Assembly (NCBI GenBank): GCA_019686135.1
Contig: JADGHL010000006.1
Coordinates: 1-64,000, forward strand
DNA length: 64,000 nucleotides
DNA from: Myxococcaceae bacterium
Lineage (GTDB): Bacteria > Myxococcota > Myxococcia > Myxococcales > Myxococcaceae
Direction of reading: 5' to 3'
Shown: piece by piece, positions 40,702-51,657 of the stretch
Layout of the letters: the number at the start of each line of letters is the position of its first letter
Numbering within the stretch: position 1 is the stretch's first letter
The notes under the pieces: model-generated
Database searches by the model: none
The model's input: the letters and a program-made list of their open reading frames with translations, nothing else
Told to the model about the DNA's origin: nothing
Position numbers and translations under genes: made by a program

Positions 40702-41397
40702 TCAGGTCGCGTCCGGCGTCGGATCCGGCACGCCCGCTTCGGCGAACCCGCGCTTGCGCAGCAGGCAGCTGTCGCAGTGGCCGCACGCGCGCCCCTGAGG
40801 ATCCGGGTCGTAGCAAGAGTGCGTCAGCCCATAGTCCACGCCCAGCGCCACACCGGCGCGGATGATCTCCGCCTTGGTCATCCCGGACAGCGGCGCGTGC
40901 ACGGTGAAGCGCGCGCCCTCCACCCCGGCCTTCGTCGCCAGGTTGGCCAGCCGTTCGAACTCGTGGATGAACTCCGGCCGGCAGTCGGGGTAGCCGCTGT
41001 AGTCCACGGCGTTGACTCCGATGAACAGGTCGGTGGCGCCCACGACCTCGGCGAGGCCCAGCGCGAGCGCCAGGAACACGGTGTTGCGCGCGGGGACGTA
41101 GGTGATGGGGATGCCGGAGGACATCGTCCGCTCGTCCCTGTCCTTCGGCACCGGCATCGGCGCCGTGAGCGCGGACCCGCCGATCGCCCGGAGGTCGATC
41201 GTCACCACCCGCACATCCTGCACGCCCATCGACGCCGCGACCTTCTTCGCCCGCTCCAGCTCCACCGCGTGCCGCTGGCCGTAGGCGATGCACAGGCACA
41301 CCGGGTCGAAGCCGCGGGCCTTCGCCATCGCCAGCACGGTCGTCGAATCCAGGCCTCCGGAGAGGAGGACCACTGCTTTCTTCGCGGGCGTCGTCAT
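40702..41397 (-). CDS. queC: 7-cyano-7-deazaguanine synthase
   Basis: A 231-residue QueC making preQ0 from 7-carboxy-7-deazaguanine with ATP and ammonia, in the queuosine tRNA-modification pathway. The PP-loop is seen as [19 protein letters not shown], followed by [14 protein letters not shown] and [18 protein letters not shown]; the zinc site is CYDP with [14 protein letters not shown] near the end. Length and motifs fit the family well. Its ATG at 41397 overlaps the stop of the upstream lipoprotein (ATGA). queD, queE and folE are not in the window, so the rest of the pathway lies elsewhere. Confidence 0.95.
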   Translation of the reverse strand: MTTPAKKAVVLLSGGLDSTTVLAMAKARGFDPVCLCIAYGQRHAVELERAKKVAASMGVQDVRVVTIDLRAIGGSALTAPMPVPKDRDERTMSSGIPITYVPARNTVFLALALGLAEVVGATDLFIGVNAVDYSGYPDCRPEFIHEFERLANLATKAGVEGARFTVHAPLSGMTKAEIIRAGVALGVDYGLTHSCYDPDPQGRACGHCDSCLLRKRGFAEAGVPDPTPDAT

Positions 41398-42080
41398 TGG
41401 CGGCGCACTCCGTCGACGAAATAGGTGGCGGTGCACGCATCCAGCGGCGTGGTCCCGCCGTCCGGGGCGGTCTCGAAGGCGGGGCACTCCCCGTTTGGCC
41501 GGAGGATGTCGATCAAAAGCCCGCACGCGTGGATGGCGTCGAACCCTTCCGGCGTGAACGAGGGCGCCACGATGCCCGCGTCCGGATCGACGAGGAACGC
41601 TCCGGAGCCGAGCAGCGTCTCGATGTCCGGCGGACACCCAGTGCCCGGACCGCCGTCCAGCGCGGCGTAGTGGCGCGCCTGGCTCTCGCTGATCAACGCC
41701 ACCTCGAGCGTCTCCTCCGCGGTGAACTCGGGCACGCAGTCATCCACCTCGAAGCGCCTGCCCGCTTCCACCGTGGAAGTGAGAACCTGCCCGGTCAACG
41801 ACGCGTCCCGGCTCAGCCCGTTGATGGTGAAGTACGCCTTCTCCGACGACTCCCGTGACTGGGAGAACACGCCCTCGAAGTCGAAGCCCTGATCCTTCGG
41901 CAGCTCGCTGATCCGATCGCACGCCCGGGCCACGCCGCCGTCGAAGGAGAGTGGGCTCGCGTGGAAGCGGAACAACCCCATCGACTCGCCGGGGATCTCG
42001 CTGTCGCCGGTGCAGGACGTGGCCCAGGCGGTCAAAAGCCCGGCGCTGACGACGAAGAAGAGGAGCTCTTTGCGCAACAC
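41394..42080 (-). CDS. Predicted lipoprotein of unknown function
   Basis: A 228-residue lipoprotein whose start (GTG at 42080) gives [20 protein letters not shown] and then lipobox TSC, lipidated at Cys23. It contains six or so cysteines in the mature part (ARACDRI, DDCVPEF, GTGCPPD, HACGLL, NGECPAF, LDACTAT), which could form disulfides. No domain is recognised; the sequence has alternating strands and short acidic turns such as VDPDAGIV. It sits ten bases behind the giant TPR gene and its stop overlaps the queC start, so it belongs to the same transcription run. It may be an outer membrane partner of the TPR protein, but that is inference from position alone. Confidence 0.7.
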   Translation of the reverse strand: MLRKELLFFVVSAGLLTAWATSCTGDSEIPGESMGLFRFHASPLSFDGGVARACDRISELPKDQGFDFEGVFSQSRESSEKAYFTINGLSRDASLTGQVLTSTVEAGRRFEVDDCVPEFTAEETLEVALISESQARHYAALDGGPGTGCPPDIETLLGSGAFLVDPDAGIVAPSFTPEGFDAIHACGLLIDILRPNGECPAFETAPDGGTTPLDACTATYFVDGVRRQ

Positions 42081-42090
42081 GCGGCGGACA

Positions 42091-45000
42091 CTACACGAGG
42101 TCGAGCGCGCAGGCGGCCACCGCGCGGAACGCGGCGCTCCGCCGCAGGATGGCGCCGATGTCCACCGCCTCCGGATCGCCCCCCCGGGCCTCGTCGTCCA
42201 GCAGCGCCAGCACCCGGCAGGCGGCCAGGGAGGCGGGGTGCGCATCGAACGCGGTCACCGCGGCGGTCACCAGCGCCTCGCCGACACCCGCTCCCTCGCG
42301 CGGCGGGCGAACCTCCGCGAGGCGGTGCCCGTCCGGCCCGAGCGCCAGCGCCAGCGCGCACAGCCAGGTCAGCTCCACCGGACCGAACGCGCCGAGCGCG
42401 CCCGCGCCGAGCACCAGCTCGTCCTCGGAGAGCAGCCACGCCTCGACGCCGCCGGACGGGTGCAGCCACAGCCGCATGCCGCCCGCCCCCAGCGTCTCCA
42501 GCGCGCCGCTGAGCGTGGCGAAGAGCCGCGGCATCGACGTGGCGGTGATGGCACACGCGCCCGCGGGGGCGGCGCGTTCGGGGAACGACTGCTTCGAACG
42601 GTCCAGCCGGGACAACGGCGCAGCGGGAGCGGGCGCACGGCTGCCGGTGAGCGCGGCGCCGAAGCCGTCCACGAGTCTCCGCGCGTCCTCACGGCCCAGC
42701 TGACCGAGCGCCTCGCCGAACAGGGTCCACCCATCCGCGTCGGTAGGCGTCTGGCGCAGGAGCTCCGGCCACAGCGTCACGGCGAAGGCGGCACCGTCGG
42801 AGGCCGGCGAGAGCCGCTCGGCCACCTCCCGCGCGACGCCGTGCGCCAGCGGGCCTTCGGCCATCAACCGTTCGCCCAGCCGAACCGCGAACGGCACGAG
42901 CTGCGCGCGCGCGTAGCCGACGAGGATGCCCTCCAGCGCGGGGCGGTCGGTGGTGACCTTCTCCCGAAGCTGGAGCGCCTCGCCGCCCAGCCCGAGCGAC
43001 TCCGCCAGCGCGGCGCGGCGGTGGATGCGCTCCGTCGTCTCGGGCAGCTCTGCGAGGAGCCGGTACGCGTCCGCGGTGCGGCCCAATGCCTCATACGCAT
43101 CCGCCAGTCGCTCGCGGTAGCCGGCGCTCGCGGCCGGGCCCACCAGCCGGGTGAGGCGCTCGGTCATCGCCACGAAGCGGAGGTGATCGTCCCCTTCGGC
43201 GAGCAGGTCCACGAGGTGCCGCACCGCGGCCACGTTGTGCAGATCCTCGGTGAGCGCCAGCTCGAACGCATCGCGCGCAAGGTCCTTGCGGTCCAGCGCG
43301 TGCAGGTAGAGCTCGCCCAGCTCGACGTGGAGCGCGCTCCGGGCGGGCAGATCGTCCTCCACCTCGAGGAGCGCCTCCAGCGCCCGCGCCGCCTCCTCCG
43401 CCTGCCCCGCATCCCGGCGGCGCTCGAACACCTCGCGCCACAGCGCCGCGCTGCGGTGCGGCCAGGCAGCCGCGGCCTGCTCCAGCGCCGAGAAGTCTCC
43501 GGCGGCCGCCGCTTCGCGCGCGCGGGAGAGCACCACGTCGATGAGCTCCGGCGCCGAAGTCTCGTCGATCCGTCCGAGCGCCCAGCGCACACCGTCTTCG
43601 CCGCGCACCTCCAGGCACCGGCGCAGCGCGGCCGCGGCCACCTCGGGGTCCTCGCAGTCGATGAGCTCTTCGAAGAGCGCGGCCGCCAGCACGTTCGCGC
43701 CCGCCGCCTCGCATGCCTGCGCCAGGCGGAGGCGTTCGGCGTGCGCGCCCGCGGACTCCAGCTTCTCTGCCAGCCTTTGGACGTGCGTCTCGTCCGCGTC
43801 CTTCTGCACCAGCGCCCAGAGGGCACGGGTTGCGGAGGCCTCGTCGCCGGCCCGGTCTGCGAGACGCAGCGCATCCTCCAGCCGGCCCTCCTCCAGCGCC
43901 ACCGCGAAGCCCGCCTTCAGCGCGCGGGCCTTATCGCCCAGCGCAAGGAACCGGTCGGCGAGCGCCTGCGGAGGCAACAGATCCGGATGTGCCTCGGCGA
44001 GCTGCTCGAGCGTCTCGGCCGCCTCGTCCTTCTCGCCCGCAGCCTCGAGCACCTCCACGGCCTTGAGCCGCAGCCCGGCGCGCGCGTCTTCGGAGGCCAG
44101 CTCGGCCGCGTCGAGCAAGGCGCGCGCGGCGCGATCCGCCTCGCCCCTTCGTTCGTGCAGCGTGGCGAGCAGCTGGAGCGCTACGAGCGACGGCCGGGTG
44201 GCGGTGGCCTCGCGGCACAACCTGAGCGCGCGTTGGAGATCGTCCGCACGCTCGAACGCGCGCGCGCCCTCCAGCAACAGCGCGGCGCGTGCCTCGCCGT
44301 CCGCCAGCGCCGCGCGCTTCTCCAGCACCTCCGCCAGCGCCGCAGGTTCATCGCCTCCGGCGAGCACCTCGCATAGCCCCTCGAGCGCCTGCACGTAGCC
44401 GTCGCCGCCCGGACCGCGCGCTGCGACCGCTTCTAGATCCGCGCGCGCCTCATTCGGTTGGCCGGCATCGAGCAGGAGCCTTGCGCGCTCCAGCCGGACC
44501 TGCGCCTGCGCGTCGCCCGGCTCGAGCGCCGCGGCCAGGTGCGCCAGGGTGTCGATCAACGCGGGATCGCCACGGCGCCGCTGGCCGTCCGCGAGCGCCC
44601 GGAGCGCGGCGGCGTTCGCCGGATCCAATTCGCCCGCGCGTTCGCGCAGCGCGTGCGCCTTCGCCTCGTCGGAGAGCTCGGCCTCGGCGATCTGCGCGGC
44701 CTCCAGCAGCCACGCGGCCGCCTGGGCGCCGCCGAGACTCTGGGCGCCGCGCTCGAGGAGATCCACCGCCTCCCCGGCGCGCCCCAGCTTCTTGAGCCCC
44801 GCGGCGGCGCGTTCAATCACCCGCGGATCGGACGGCCGGAGCCGGGCCAGCGGCACCAGCGCGTCGATCGCCTCCGCGGGATCGTCGAACAGCTCGGCGG
44901 CGCGCCGATACAGCGCCTCGGCCTCCTCGCCTTTTGCGCGCTCGGCGAGCAACAGCGAGGTCTGGAACAGCCCGGCGGTGTTCTGGGTGCGCGCGTGGAC

Positions 45001-48000
45001 CTCCGCGAGGAGCGAGAGCGCCTCGCGGCCCTTCTCGCCGTCCGGATCCAGCGCCACGACCGCGTCGAACGCATCCGCCGCGTCCTTCAACGCGCCGGCG
45101 CCGAGCGCGGCGTGCCCCAGACGCAGCTGCGCCTTGAGGCGGACGGGCACCGGGAGGCGATCGCCTCCGGCCGCGAGCAACCGCCGGTCGTACGGCTGCG
45201 CCGCGAGCGGGCCGCCCGCTTTGGCCGCCAGCTCGGCGCGGGCGGCGATCGCCTCCACGTCCTCACCGGCGGCGGAAAGCAGCTCGTCGAACGCCTCGGC
45301 GGCGAGCAGCTCCTCCCCCGCATCCAGCAGCACTTCCGCGCGCTCCTTGAGCCGCTGTACGCGCTCGGCCGGCACCGCGTGGGCCCGTTCGCGCAGGATG
45401 GCGGAGAGCCGCCGGACGTCGGTCGCCCGCGCGCGCACCGCTTCGAAAGCACGGTCGTTGGCGGCGGACGCGTCGAACGCGCGGTCCTCGCACAAAAGCG
45501 CCTGCTGCTGCGCGCCCGCTTTGCGGAAGGCATCCGCGGCGGCGAGGTAACGCCCGGCAGCGGCGGCCGCGCCCTCCTCTCCGAGCGCCTCCTCCGCCTC
45601 CGCACGGCGTAGGAGCAGCGCCGCCAGCTCGGGCCACTGGCGCGCGCCGGCGAGGTGCCGCTGGTGCCGTTCGAACACGCGCTCGCGGAAGGGATCCTCC
45701 TCCAGCAGGAGGGCGTCGAACTCCGCCGCGTCCGAAGGCCGGCCGGCCTCGTGGAGCAGATCGGCGCAGCGCGCGGTGAGCTCGAGGTCGTCCGGCTGCG
45801 AGGCGCGCGCGGCGAGGATTGCCGCGGCAGCGTCGTCCGGCCGGCCCGCGCGGTCCTTGTAGACGTGGGCCGCTTCCAGGAACAACCTGGCGCGCTCCTT
45901 CGGATCGGCGGTGTGCGCGGCGCGCTCCTCGAGGTGCTGCGCCAGCTCCGCCAGGCGGCCGTCGCGCTCCAAAGAGCGCACCAAAAGGGCCTCGGCCTCT
46001 TCGAGCGAGGGATCGATCGCGAGCGCCTGCCGCGCCGCCGCCTCCGCCTGGGCCGGCGCGGCGAGCGGACCGTCGAACAGCTTCGCCAGCGCGAGGAACG
46101 CCCGTGAACGTTCGGCGAGGTCGTCGTAGAGATCGATGGACCGTTCGATCCAGTCGGCCTCGGCGGCGGCGTCGTCCCTCCGCCGCGCGAGCTGTTCGCC
46201 CTGGCGGGCGACCTCCAGCGACGGCGACAGCTCAAACGCCTTCTGCAGCGCCGCTTCGGCGGCGTCGAGGTCCAGCCGCGCATCACGCAACAGCTCGGCG
46301 CGCCGGCGCTCGTACGAGGCCGCGCGGGCCAGGTCCCCTTCGTCCTCGCACAGCTCGCGCAGCCCCTGCAGCGTCCGGAGCGCCTCGTCCACGCGGCCGG
46401 ACTGCTCCGCCAGCGCGGCCTCCTCCTCCCACGCGGCGATCGCGCCCTCGTCGTCGCCTGCGGCGAGGCTCAGCTCTGCGACCTGTAGGAGCTCGTGCAT
46501 CAGCTCCTGCGTGCGGCCCGTCTCGCGGTGGAGCGCCACCAGCGCGCGGTGCGCTTCCAGCGGCGTGGCGGAGATCTCCGCCGCGCGCCGGAGAATCGCC
46601 GCGGTCAGCTCCACGTCCGCCAGCTCGGCGCGGGCGCGGCGGGCCAGCTCCTCCAGCACCGGGAGCGCGCGGCCGGGCTCCTCCACCGAACGCGCCCAGC
46701 CCCACAACACCTCGATCGACTCGCGCGGGCTCTTCGGCGCAAGGAGCGCGGACAGCCGCCTCGCCGCGGATTCGGATGCAGGCCGATGCCTCACGAGGCG
46801 CCGCAGCGCAGCCTCCGACAGCTCCACGTCGCCCGCCCGCTCCGCCAGCTCGGCCAGGCGAAGCTGCAGCGCCTCGGCGCGGTCGCCGCCCTCGGCGAGG
46901 TCCGCCGCTTCGGCCAGCCGCCGCGCCAACGGGACCGCCTCGCGGAAGTGACCGCCCTCGTGCAGCCTTGCGACGAGCGCCTCGGTGGCCTCGTCGTCCG
47001 CCTCCGGTTCCAGCGCGTGCGCGCGGCGCAAGAGCTCCAGCGCGAGCTCGCCGGCGTCCGCGCGGTGGGCGGCAAGGCCCAGCGTGCGCAGCACCCGCGC
47101 GCCGTCACCCGGCGACGAGAGCCCGGCGAGCGCTTCGGCGTGCTGCGCGGCCTGGACGAAGGCGCCCCGCTTCGCGAGCAACTCCACCAGCGTGCGCCGC
47201 GCGTCGGCGTGGCCCGGATCCAGCGCCGCCGCCTTCTCGAACGCCGCCTCCGCCGCCGCGTCGTTCCCCAGCTTCTCGAGGTACAGCGCGCCGAGCTCGG
47301 CGTGGAGCGCGGCCGCGCGCGCGCCTTCCGCCTGCGCTGCCTCGGCGTGAAGCAACGCGGCCAGGTCGTCCCAGCGCCCGAGCGCGGTGAGCGCTCGCTT
47401 CAGCCCGAGGGTGGCCTCGGGGTGATGCGGGGAGAGCTCGAGCGCGGCCTCCCAGGCCACGGCGGCGTCGGCTGGCGCGGTGGCTTCGAGGAGCGCGCCG
47501 CGGCGAAGGTGCGCCTGAAGCCGCTGCGCGGCGGGGCCCTGCTTCGAGGCTTCGAGGAGCGCCGCCGCCGCCTGCCCCGGGTTGCCCTGCTCAAGCGCAG
47601 CGTCCGCCAACCCCATCGCGGCGGCGCAGCGATCGTCCGCGGAGAGCGGCTGGGCCAGCGCCACGGTGAAGGCTTCCGCGGCGAGCGCGTGCTGACCCTG
47701 TTCGAGGGCGGCCTGGCCGATGGCCAGCGCGCGCGACGCGGCGAATTCGCGCAGGCCCGGCTCGTCCGCCGGCGCCGCGCGCCACACCTCCAGCTCGGCG
47801 CGCAGGTCGTTCGACTCCCGGGCCAGCTCCGCGAGCTGGCGGAGCGCTTCGGCCGGGTGACTCGCGGCAGCCGCGGCGGCGCGCAGATCCGTACGCGCCT
47901 CGTCCACGCGCCGCGCCGCCCGGTGGAGCTTCGCCCGGCGCAGGAGCAGCTCCGCGCGTTCGTCTCCCTGCGCCGGTTGAATCAAGAGGGACAGGAGCGC

Positions 48001-51000
48001 CAGGCGCTCGTCGTCCTGTGCGTTGGGCGGCAAAAGCCTGAGCAGCTGCCCCGCGGCCCAGAGGTTCTCCGGCTCCAGCTGAAGCAGCGCGCGCAGCGCC
48101 TCGGTCGCGGCCGCCGGGCGGCCCAGGTCGAGGCACAGCTCGGCGTACTCGCGGAGCACGGGACGCTGTTCCGCGACGGGCAGAAGCGGCCACAGCTCGG
48201 AGAGCTGATCCGCGAGCGCTTCGCGGGCGCCAGCCTTGCGGTGCAGAGCGGCCAGCTCCTTCTGCGCCTCGAGGTCGTCCGGGCGACGGGCCACATAGCC
48301 CCCGAGCAACCTCCGCGCGGTATCGCTGCGGCCGGCGCGCGCGGCGGCGCCGGCGGCCCGGCGCGTGAGCTGGAGCTTCTGCTCGTCGCCGGGCGCGTCC
48401 ACGTCCTCGACCGGGAGCGCAAGCACGGCCTCCAGGTCTTCGAGCGCCGCGCGCGGGTTCGTCTCCAGGACCAGCTCGGCGCGGCGGATGCGGGCGGGCG
48501 CAAAGCGTGGCTCGCGCTCCAGCGCGGCGGCCAGGTACTCCTCCTCGCGGGGCTGGCCGCGCGACAGCTCGGCGGCGCGGAAGAAGGTGCGCGCAGCGCC
48601 CCGCGGATCGTCGATGAGCGCGGCGCGGCGGGCGTACAGCCGGGCCGCTTCGCGGCGCGCGCCCCGCTCCAGCTCCAGCTCGGCGGTGGCCTCGAGGATC
48701 TCCCCCGCCAGCGGGCCCTGCGGCGCAGCCTCCAGCGCGGCGTTGAGGCGGAGAACCGCCGTGCCACGCTCGCCGGACTGAAGCAGCACGCGCGCGGACT
48801 TGAGGAACAGCGGCGCAGCGTCCTCGCCGCGGTCGTGTGCCACGAACGCCTGGGCCCGCGCGGCCCACAGCTCCGCCAGCGCCAGCGTCTCACCGCTCTC
48901 GCGGTAGAGCGCCTCCAGCCGGCCGGCGAGCTCGTCGTCCATCCGGCGCAGCGGGAACGCCTGGGCGTAGTGCTCCTTCGCCGCGTCGCGGTCGCCGAGC
49001 TGCTCGCACGCCCGGCCCAGCCGCGCGCGCACCTCGGCGATGCGTTCGGGCGCGGCGTTCGACGGCAGCGCCGCCAGCAGCTCTTCGAGGGCGAGGCGCG
49101 CGTTCTGCGGGCGGTCGCACCGGAGCGAGAGCTCGGCGAGCTCGAAGAGCAGCGCCGGGTCCGGAGAAAGGCGCGCGGCCTTCTCCAGCGCCACCAGCGC
49201 CTCGGCCACCCGGCCCAACCGGGCCTCAAGCACCTGGGCGAGCTCGCGCAGGGCGGCCGCGGCCAGCCGTTTGTCGCCGTGGGCTTCGGCCACGCGCGCG
49301 CGGCGCTCGAGCGCGGTGACCAGCCCGTTCATGTCCGCGCGCCGCCGCTGCAGCGCGCACAGCTCGCCGAGGGCGGAGAGGTCATCCGCCTCCACGGCGA
49401 GCACGCCCTCCAGCGCGCGCGCGGCCAGGTCGAGATCGAACGCGAGATCGCGCGCGGCCACCGCCAGCCGGCGCAGATGCCCCAGCTTCGTCTTCGGGTC
49501 CTGTTCGAGCTCAGCGAGCGCCTGGAGGCACCGGCACAGCTGCGCGCCGTCGCGATGGGCCTCGGCCAGCGCCAGCGTCCCCTCGAGCGCGACGCGGTTG
49601 TGCGGATCCGCCTCCAGCGCCGCGGCGTGGAGCTGCTCCGCGCGATCCGGGCGCGCCAGGCGGCCGCGGTACAGCTCCGCCGCCTCCGCCCACAGCGCCG
49701 CGCGCCGTTCGGGCGATTCGATGACCAGCGCCGCCTTCTCCAGCGCGTCGGCGAGCTCCGCGGTCTTTCCGGCGGCGCGGAAGTACGGCAAAAGCTCCTC
49801 GATCGCCGCGAGGTCCTTCGGGTCGAGCGCGAAGGCGGCTTCGAGGTGCTCTCTCGCGCGCGCCGGTTCGCTGAGGCGCGTGCGGTACAGCCGGGCCATC
49901 GCGTGGTGCGACTGGTGGGCGATGGCGCGGATGGCCTCGTCGCGCGGCGCGGGACCGGCGAGCTCGATCGCCTGCTGGTAGCCGGCCACCGCCTCCTGCA
50001 GCTTGCCCAGCTTCTCCGCGACGCGCGCAGCGAGGAACAACGGCTCCGGATCGCCCGGCAACAGCGAGGTCGCCTCGCGGTAGCGCAGAAGCGCGTTCTC
50101 CGGCTGGCCCAGCCCCTGCTCCCAGACCTTCCCGGCGAGCACGTTGGCGCGGCCGATCCGATCCACCTCGTGGCGCCCGAGCGCGACCTCGCGGAGCCGG
50201 TCGAGCGACTTGATGGCGCGCAGGTGCTCGCCCGCGCGGTGGCACAGCTCGGCGAGCTGGTAGAGCGCCTCGGGGTGGTTGGGGGAGAGCTTGAGGGCGG
50301 CCTCGCAGTGCAGCCGCGCGCCGGCGACGTCGTCCTCGGTGAGCGCGCACAGCCGCGCCATGTGCACGTGCGCGTCCGCTGCCTCGGAGGGGTCGCGCGC
50401 CAGCGCGGCGATGCGGCGCCACGCGCGGATGGCCCCGGCGCGGTCGTTGGCCTGATCCGCCGCGCGGGCCAGCGCCTTGAGCGAGGGGAGGTGATCCGGC
50501 TTGAGGCCGAGCACCTCGTGGAGCGCGCGCACCGCCATCTGCGGCGCCTGGTCGCGGGCAGATCGCGCCGCGGACTCGGCGGCGAAGAACGCGGAGGCCT
50601 CCTCCTGGGCGCGCCGGGCCATCGCGCAGAGCGCGAGGTACCGTTCCGCGGCGCGGGCGGACTCGCCGCGGCGTTCGCGCACCACCGCCTCCGCCCACTG
50701 CGCGGTGGCGCTCCGCTCGCGCCGGCGCGCCAGTGTTGCCGCCACGTCCAGCGCCAGCTCGTGCGCCTGCGGATCGGCGACGAGAAGCGTGAGCAGCCGC
50801 TCGATGGCGAACGGGTGCGCTTCGGTGACGTCGCCGTGCTTGAGGTACGCCTCGCGCGCTTCGGCGAGCCGGCCCTGCGCAAGCAGCTCCTCCGCTTCGG
50901 CGAAGGCGCGCGCGCCCTCGAGCGCCAACATCAGCTCTTCGTCCGGCGGCGAGGCCGGGGGCAACCCGCCCGCGGCGAAGCGCAGCTTCAGCCCGGCGCT

Positions 51001-51657
51001 GCTGACCTCTGCCGCGGAGAGCCGCGCCTGATCCAGCGAGGGCATCTTGTACCCGCGGCCCACCGCCGCCAGCTCCACCAGGGAAGGGAGGATGCGCGTG
51101 GAGAAGCCAGACGCGCCGCGGAGGTCGACCTCCGGCAGAAGCTCCAGGTCCTTGACCGCCCGCGACAGGAGCACCGCCACCTGGGCCGCCGGCGTGGTGG
51201 AGAAGCCGTAGAGGCGGACGTCGTAGACGTAGACCGCGAGCCGTTCGCCGTCCGCGTCGAAGGCGAGCTTGAAGGTGATGGGCGAGCGATCGCCTGAGGT
51301 GAAGCGCGCCTGCCCTTCGAGGTAGCCGGGGCGGAAGTGCAGCTTGAGCTCGTCCAGCTCGCTGATGCGCCCGGCGAGCTGCGCCACCCTGCGCGCGACG
51401 AGCTCCGCGTCGACGGTGACCTCGAGGAACCCGAAGGCGAGCTTCTTCTTCTGGTACTTCGACGCGCCGCCGGTGAACGAGAACGGGAAGCTGACCTCGG
51501 GGATCTGCAGCGCGAAGTCGGTGATGGACAGGCCCGGGGTGACCGGCAGCGGCGGGAAGCCGACGAACGCCCGGCGGTCGATGAGGCGCAGCTCGGGCCC
51601 GGCGGAGACCTGGGCCTCCGCTTTCTGCTTCGTCTGGGGATCGCGCTCGGACGCCAT
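42091..51657 (-). CDS. Giant TPR-repeat protein, 3188 residues
   Basis: A 3188-residue protein with no signal peptide. Residues about 1-225 are a beta-rich domain different from the rest (VTPGLSITDFALQIPEVSFP, LKLHFRPGYLEGQARF, TFKLAFDADGERLAVYVYDV). From about residue 225 onward the protein is almost entirely TPR-like helical pairs, rich in alanine, leucine, glutamate and arginine, with frequent ALxLxPxxxxA, AxxYxxAxxLxP and ALEAAxxxxP patterns. The last 350 residues are less regular and end in AACALDLV. It is probably cytoplasmic, or exported by a route not seen here. Huge TPR proteins occur in myxobacterial motility and development, but a specific role cannot be assigned. The frame and start are clear. 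Confidence 0.8.
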   Translation of the reverse strand: MASERDPQTKQKAEAQVSAGPELRLIDRRAFVGFPPLPVTPGLSITDFALQIPEVSFPFSFTGGASKYQKKKLAFGFLEVTVDAELVARRVAQLAGRISELDELKLHFRPGYLEGQARFTSGDRSPITFKLAFDADGERLAVYVYDVRLYGFSTTPAAQVAVLLSRAVKDLELLPEVDLRGASGFSTRILPSLVELAAVGRGYKMPSLDQARLSAAEVSSAGLKLRFAAGGLPPASPPDEELMLALEGARAFAEAEELLAQGRLAEAREAYLKHGDVTEAHPFAIERLLTLLVADPQAHELALDVAATLARRRERSATAQWAEAVVRERRGESARAAERYLALCAMARRAQEEASAFFAAESAARSARDQAPQMAVRALHEVLGLKPDHLPSLKALARAADQANDRAGAIRAWRRIAALARDPSEAADAHVHMARLCALTEDDVAGARLHCEAALKLSPNHPEALYQLAELCHRAGEHLRAIKSLDRLREVALGRHEVDRIGRANVLAGKVWEQGLGQPENALLRYREATSLLPGDPEPLFLAARVAEKLGKLQEAVAGYQQAIELAGPAPRDEAIRAIAHQSHHAMARLYRTRLSEPARAREHLEAAFALDPKDLAAIEELLPYFRAAGKTAELADALEKAALVIESPERRAALWAEAAELYRGRLARPDRAEQLHAAALEADPHNRVALEGTLALAEAHRDGAQLCRCLQALAELEQDPKTKLGHLRRLAVAARDLAFDLDLAARALEGVLAVEADDLSALGELCALQRRRADMNGLVTALERRARVAEAHGDKRLAAAALRELAQVLEARLGRVAEALVALEKAARLSPDPALLFELAELSLRCDRPQNARLALEELLAALPSNAAPERIAEVRARLGRACEQLGDRDAAKEHYAQAFPLRRMDDELAGRLEALYRESGETLALAELWAARAQAFVAHDRGEDAAPLFLKSARVLLQSGERGTAVLRLNAALEAAPQGPLAGEILEATAELELERGARREAARLYARRAALIDDPRGAARTFFRAAELSRGQPREEEYLAAALEREPRFAPARIRRAELVLETNPRAALEDLEAVLALPVEDVDAPGDEQKLQLTRRAAGAAARAGRSDTARRLLGGYVARRPDDLEAQKELAALHRKAGAREALADQLSELWPLLPVAEQRPVLREYAELCLDLGRPAAATEALRALLQLEPENLWAAGQLLRLLPPNAQDDERLALLSLLIQPAQGDERAELLLRRAKLHRAARRVDEARTDLRAAAAAASHPAEALRQLAELARESNDLRAELEVWRAAPADEPGLREFAASRALAIGQAALEQGQHALAAEAFTVALAQPLSADDRCAAAMGLADAALEQGNPGQAAAALLEASKQGPAAQRLQAHLRRGALLEATAPADAAVAWEAALELSPHHPEATLGLKRALTALGRWDDLAALLHAEAAQAEGARAAALHAELGALYLEKLGNDAAAEAAFEKAAALDPGHADARRTLVELLAKRGAFVQAAQHAEALAGLSSPGDGARVLRTLGLAAHRADAGELALELLRRAHALEPEADDEATEALVARLHEGGHFREAVPLARRLAEAADLAEGGDRAEALQLRLAELAERAGDVELSEAALRRLVRHRPASESAARRLSALLAPKSPRESIEVLWGWARSVEEPGRALPVLEELARRARAELADVELTAAILRRAAEISATPLEAHRALVALHRETGRTQELMHELLQVAELSLAAGDDEGAIAAWEEEAALAEQSGRVDEALRTLQGLRELCEDEGDLARAASYERRRAELLRDARLDLDAAEAALQKAFELSPSLEVARQGEQLARRRDDAAAEADWIERSIDLYDDLAERSRAFLALAKLFDGPLAAPAQAEAAARQALAIDPSLEEAEALLVRSLERDGRLAELAQHLEERAAHTADPKERARLFLEAAHVYKDRAGRPDDAAAAILAARASQPDDLELTARCADLLHEAGRPSDAAEFDALLLEEDPFRERVFERHQRHLAGARQWPELAALLLRRAEAEEALGEEGAAAAAGRYLAAADAFRKAGAQQQALLCEDRAFDASAANDRAFEAVRARATDVRRLSAILRERAHAVPAERVQRLKERAEVLLDAGEELLAAEAFDELLSAAGEDVEAIAARAELAAKAGGPLAAQPYDRRLLAAGGDRLPVPVRLKAQLRLGHAALGAGALKDAADAFDAVVALDPDGEKGREALSLLAEVHARTQNTAGLFQTSLLLAERAKGEEAEALYRRAAELFDDPAEAIDALVPLARLRPSDPRVIERAAAGLKKLGRAGEAVDLLERGAQSLGGAQAAAWLLEAAQIAEAELSDEAKAHALRERAGELDPANAAALRALADGQRRRGDPALIDTLAHLAAALEPGDAQAQVRLERARLLLDAGQPNEARADLEAVAARGPGGDGYVQALEGLCEVLAGGDEPAALAEVLEKRAALADGEARAALLLEGARAFERADDLQRALRLCREATATRPSLVALQLLATLHERRGEADRAARALLDAAELASEDARAGLRLKAVEVLEAAGEKDEAAETLEQLAEAHPDLLPPQALADRFLALGDKARALKAGFAVALEEGRLEDALRLADRAGDEASATRALWALVQKDADETHVQRLAEKLESAGAHAERLRLAQACEAAGANVLAAALFEELIDCEDPEVAAAALRRCLEVRGEDGVRWALGRIDETSAPELIDVVLSRAREAAAAGDFSALEQAAAAWPHRSAALWREVFERRRDAGQAEEAARALEALLEVEDDLPARSALHVELGELYLHALDRKDLARDAFELALTEDLHNVAAVRHLVDLLAEGDDHLRFVAMTERLTRLVGPAASAGYRERLADAYEALGRTADAYRLLAELPETTERIHRRAALAESLGLGGEALQLREKVTTDRPALEGILVGYARAQLVPFAVRLGERLMAEGPLAHGVAREVAERLSPASDGAAFAVTLWPELLRQTPTDADGWTLFGEALGQLGREDARRLVDGFGAALTGSRAPAPAAPLSRLDRSKQSFPERAAPAGACAITATSMPRLFATLSGALETLGAGGMRLWLHPSGGVEAWLLSEDELVLGAGALGAFGPVELTWLCALALALGPDGHRLAEVRPPREGAGVGEALVTAAVTAFDAHPASLAACRVLALLDDEARGGDPEAVDIGAILRRSAAFRAVAACALDLV

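Noticed and set aside
46495-51297. A 1600-codon + strand frame opposite the giant TPR gene
   Set aside because: It mirrors the TPR gene in composition, is leucine/arginine/glutamine-rich, lacks domains and would require coding on both strands over nearly 5 kb.
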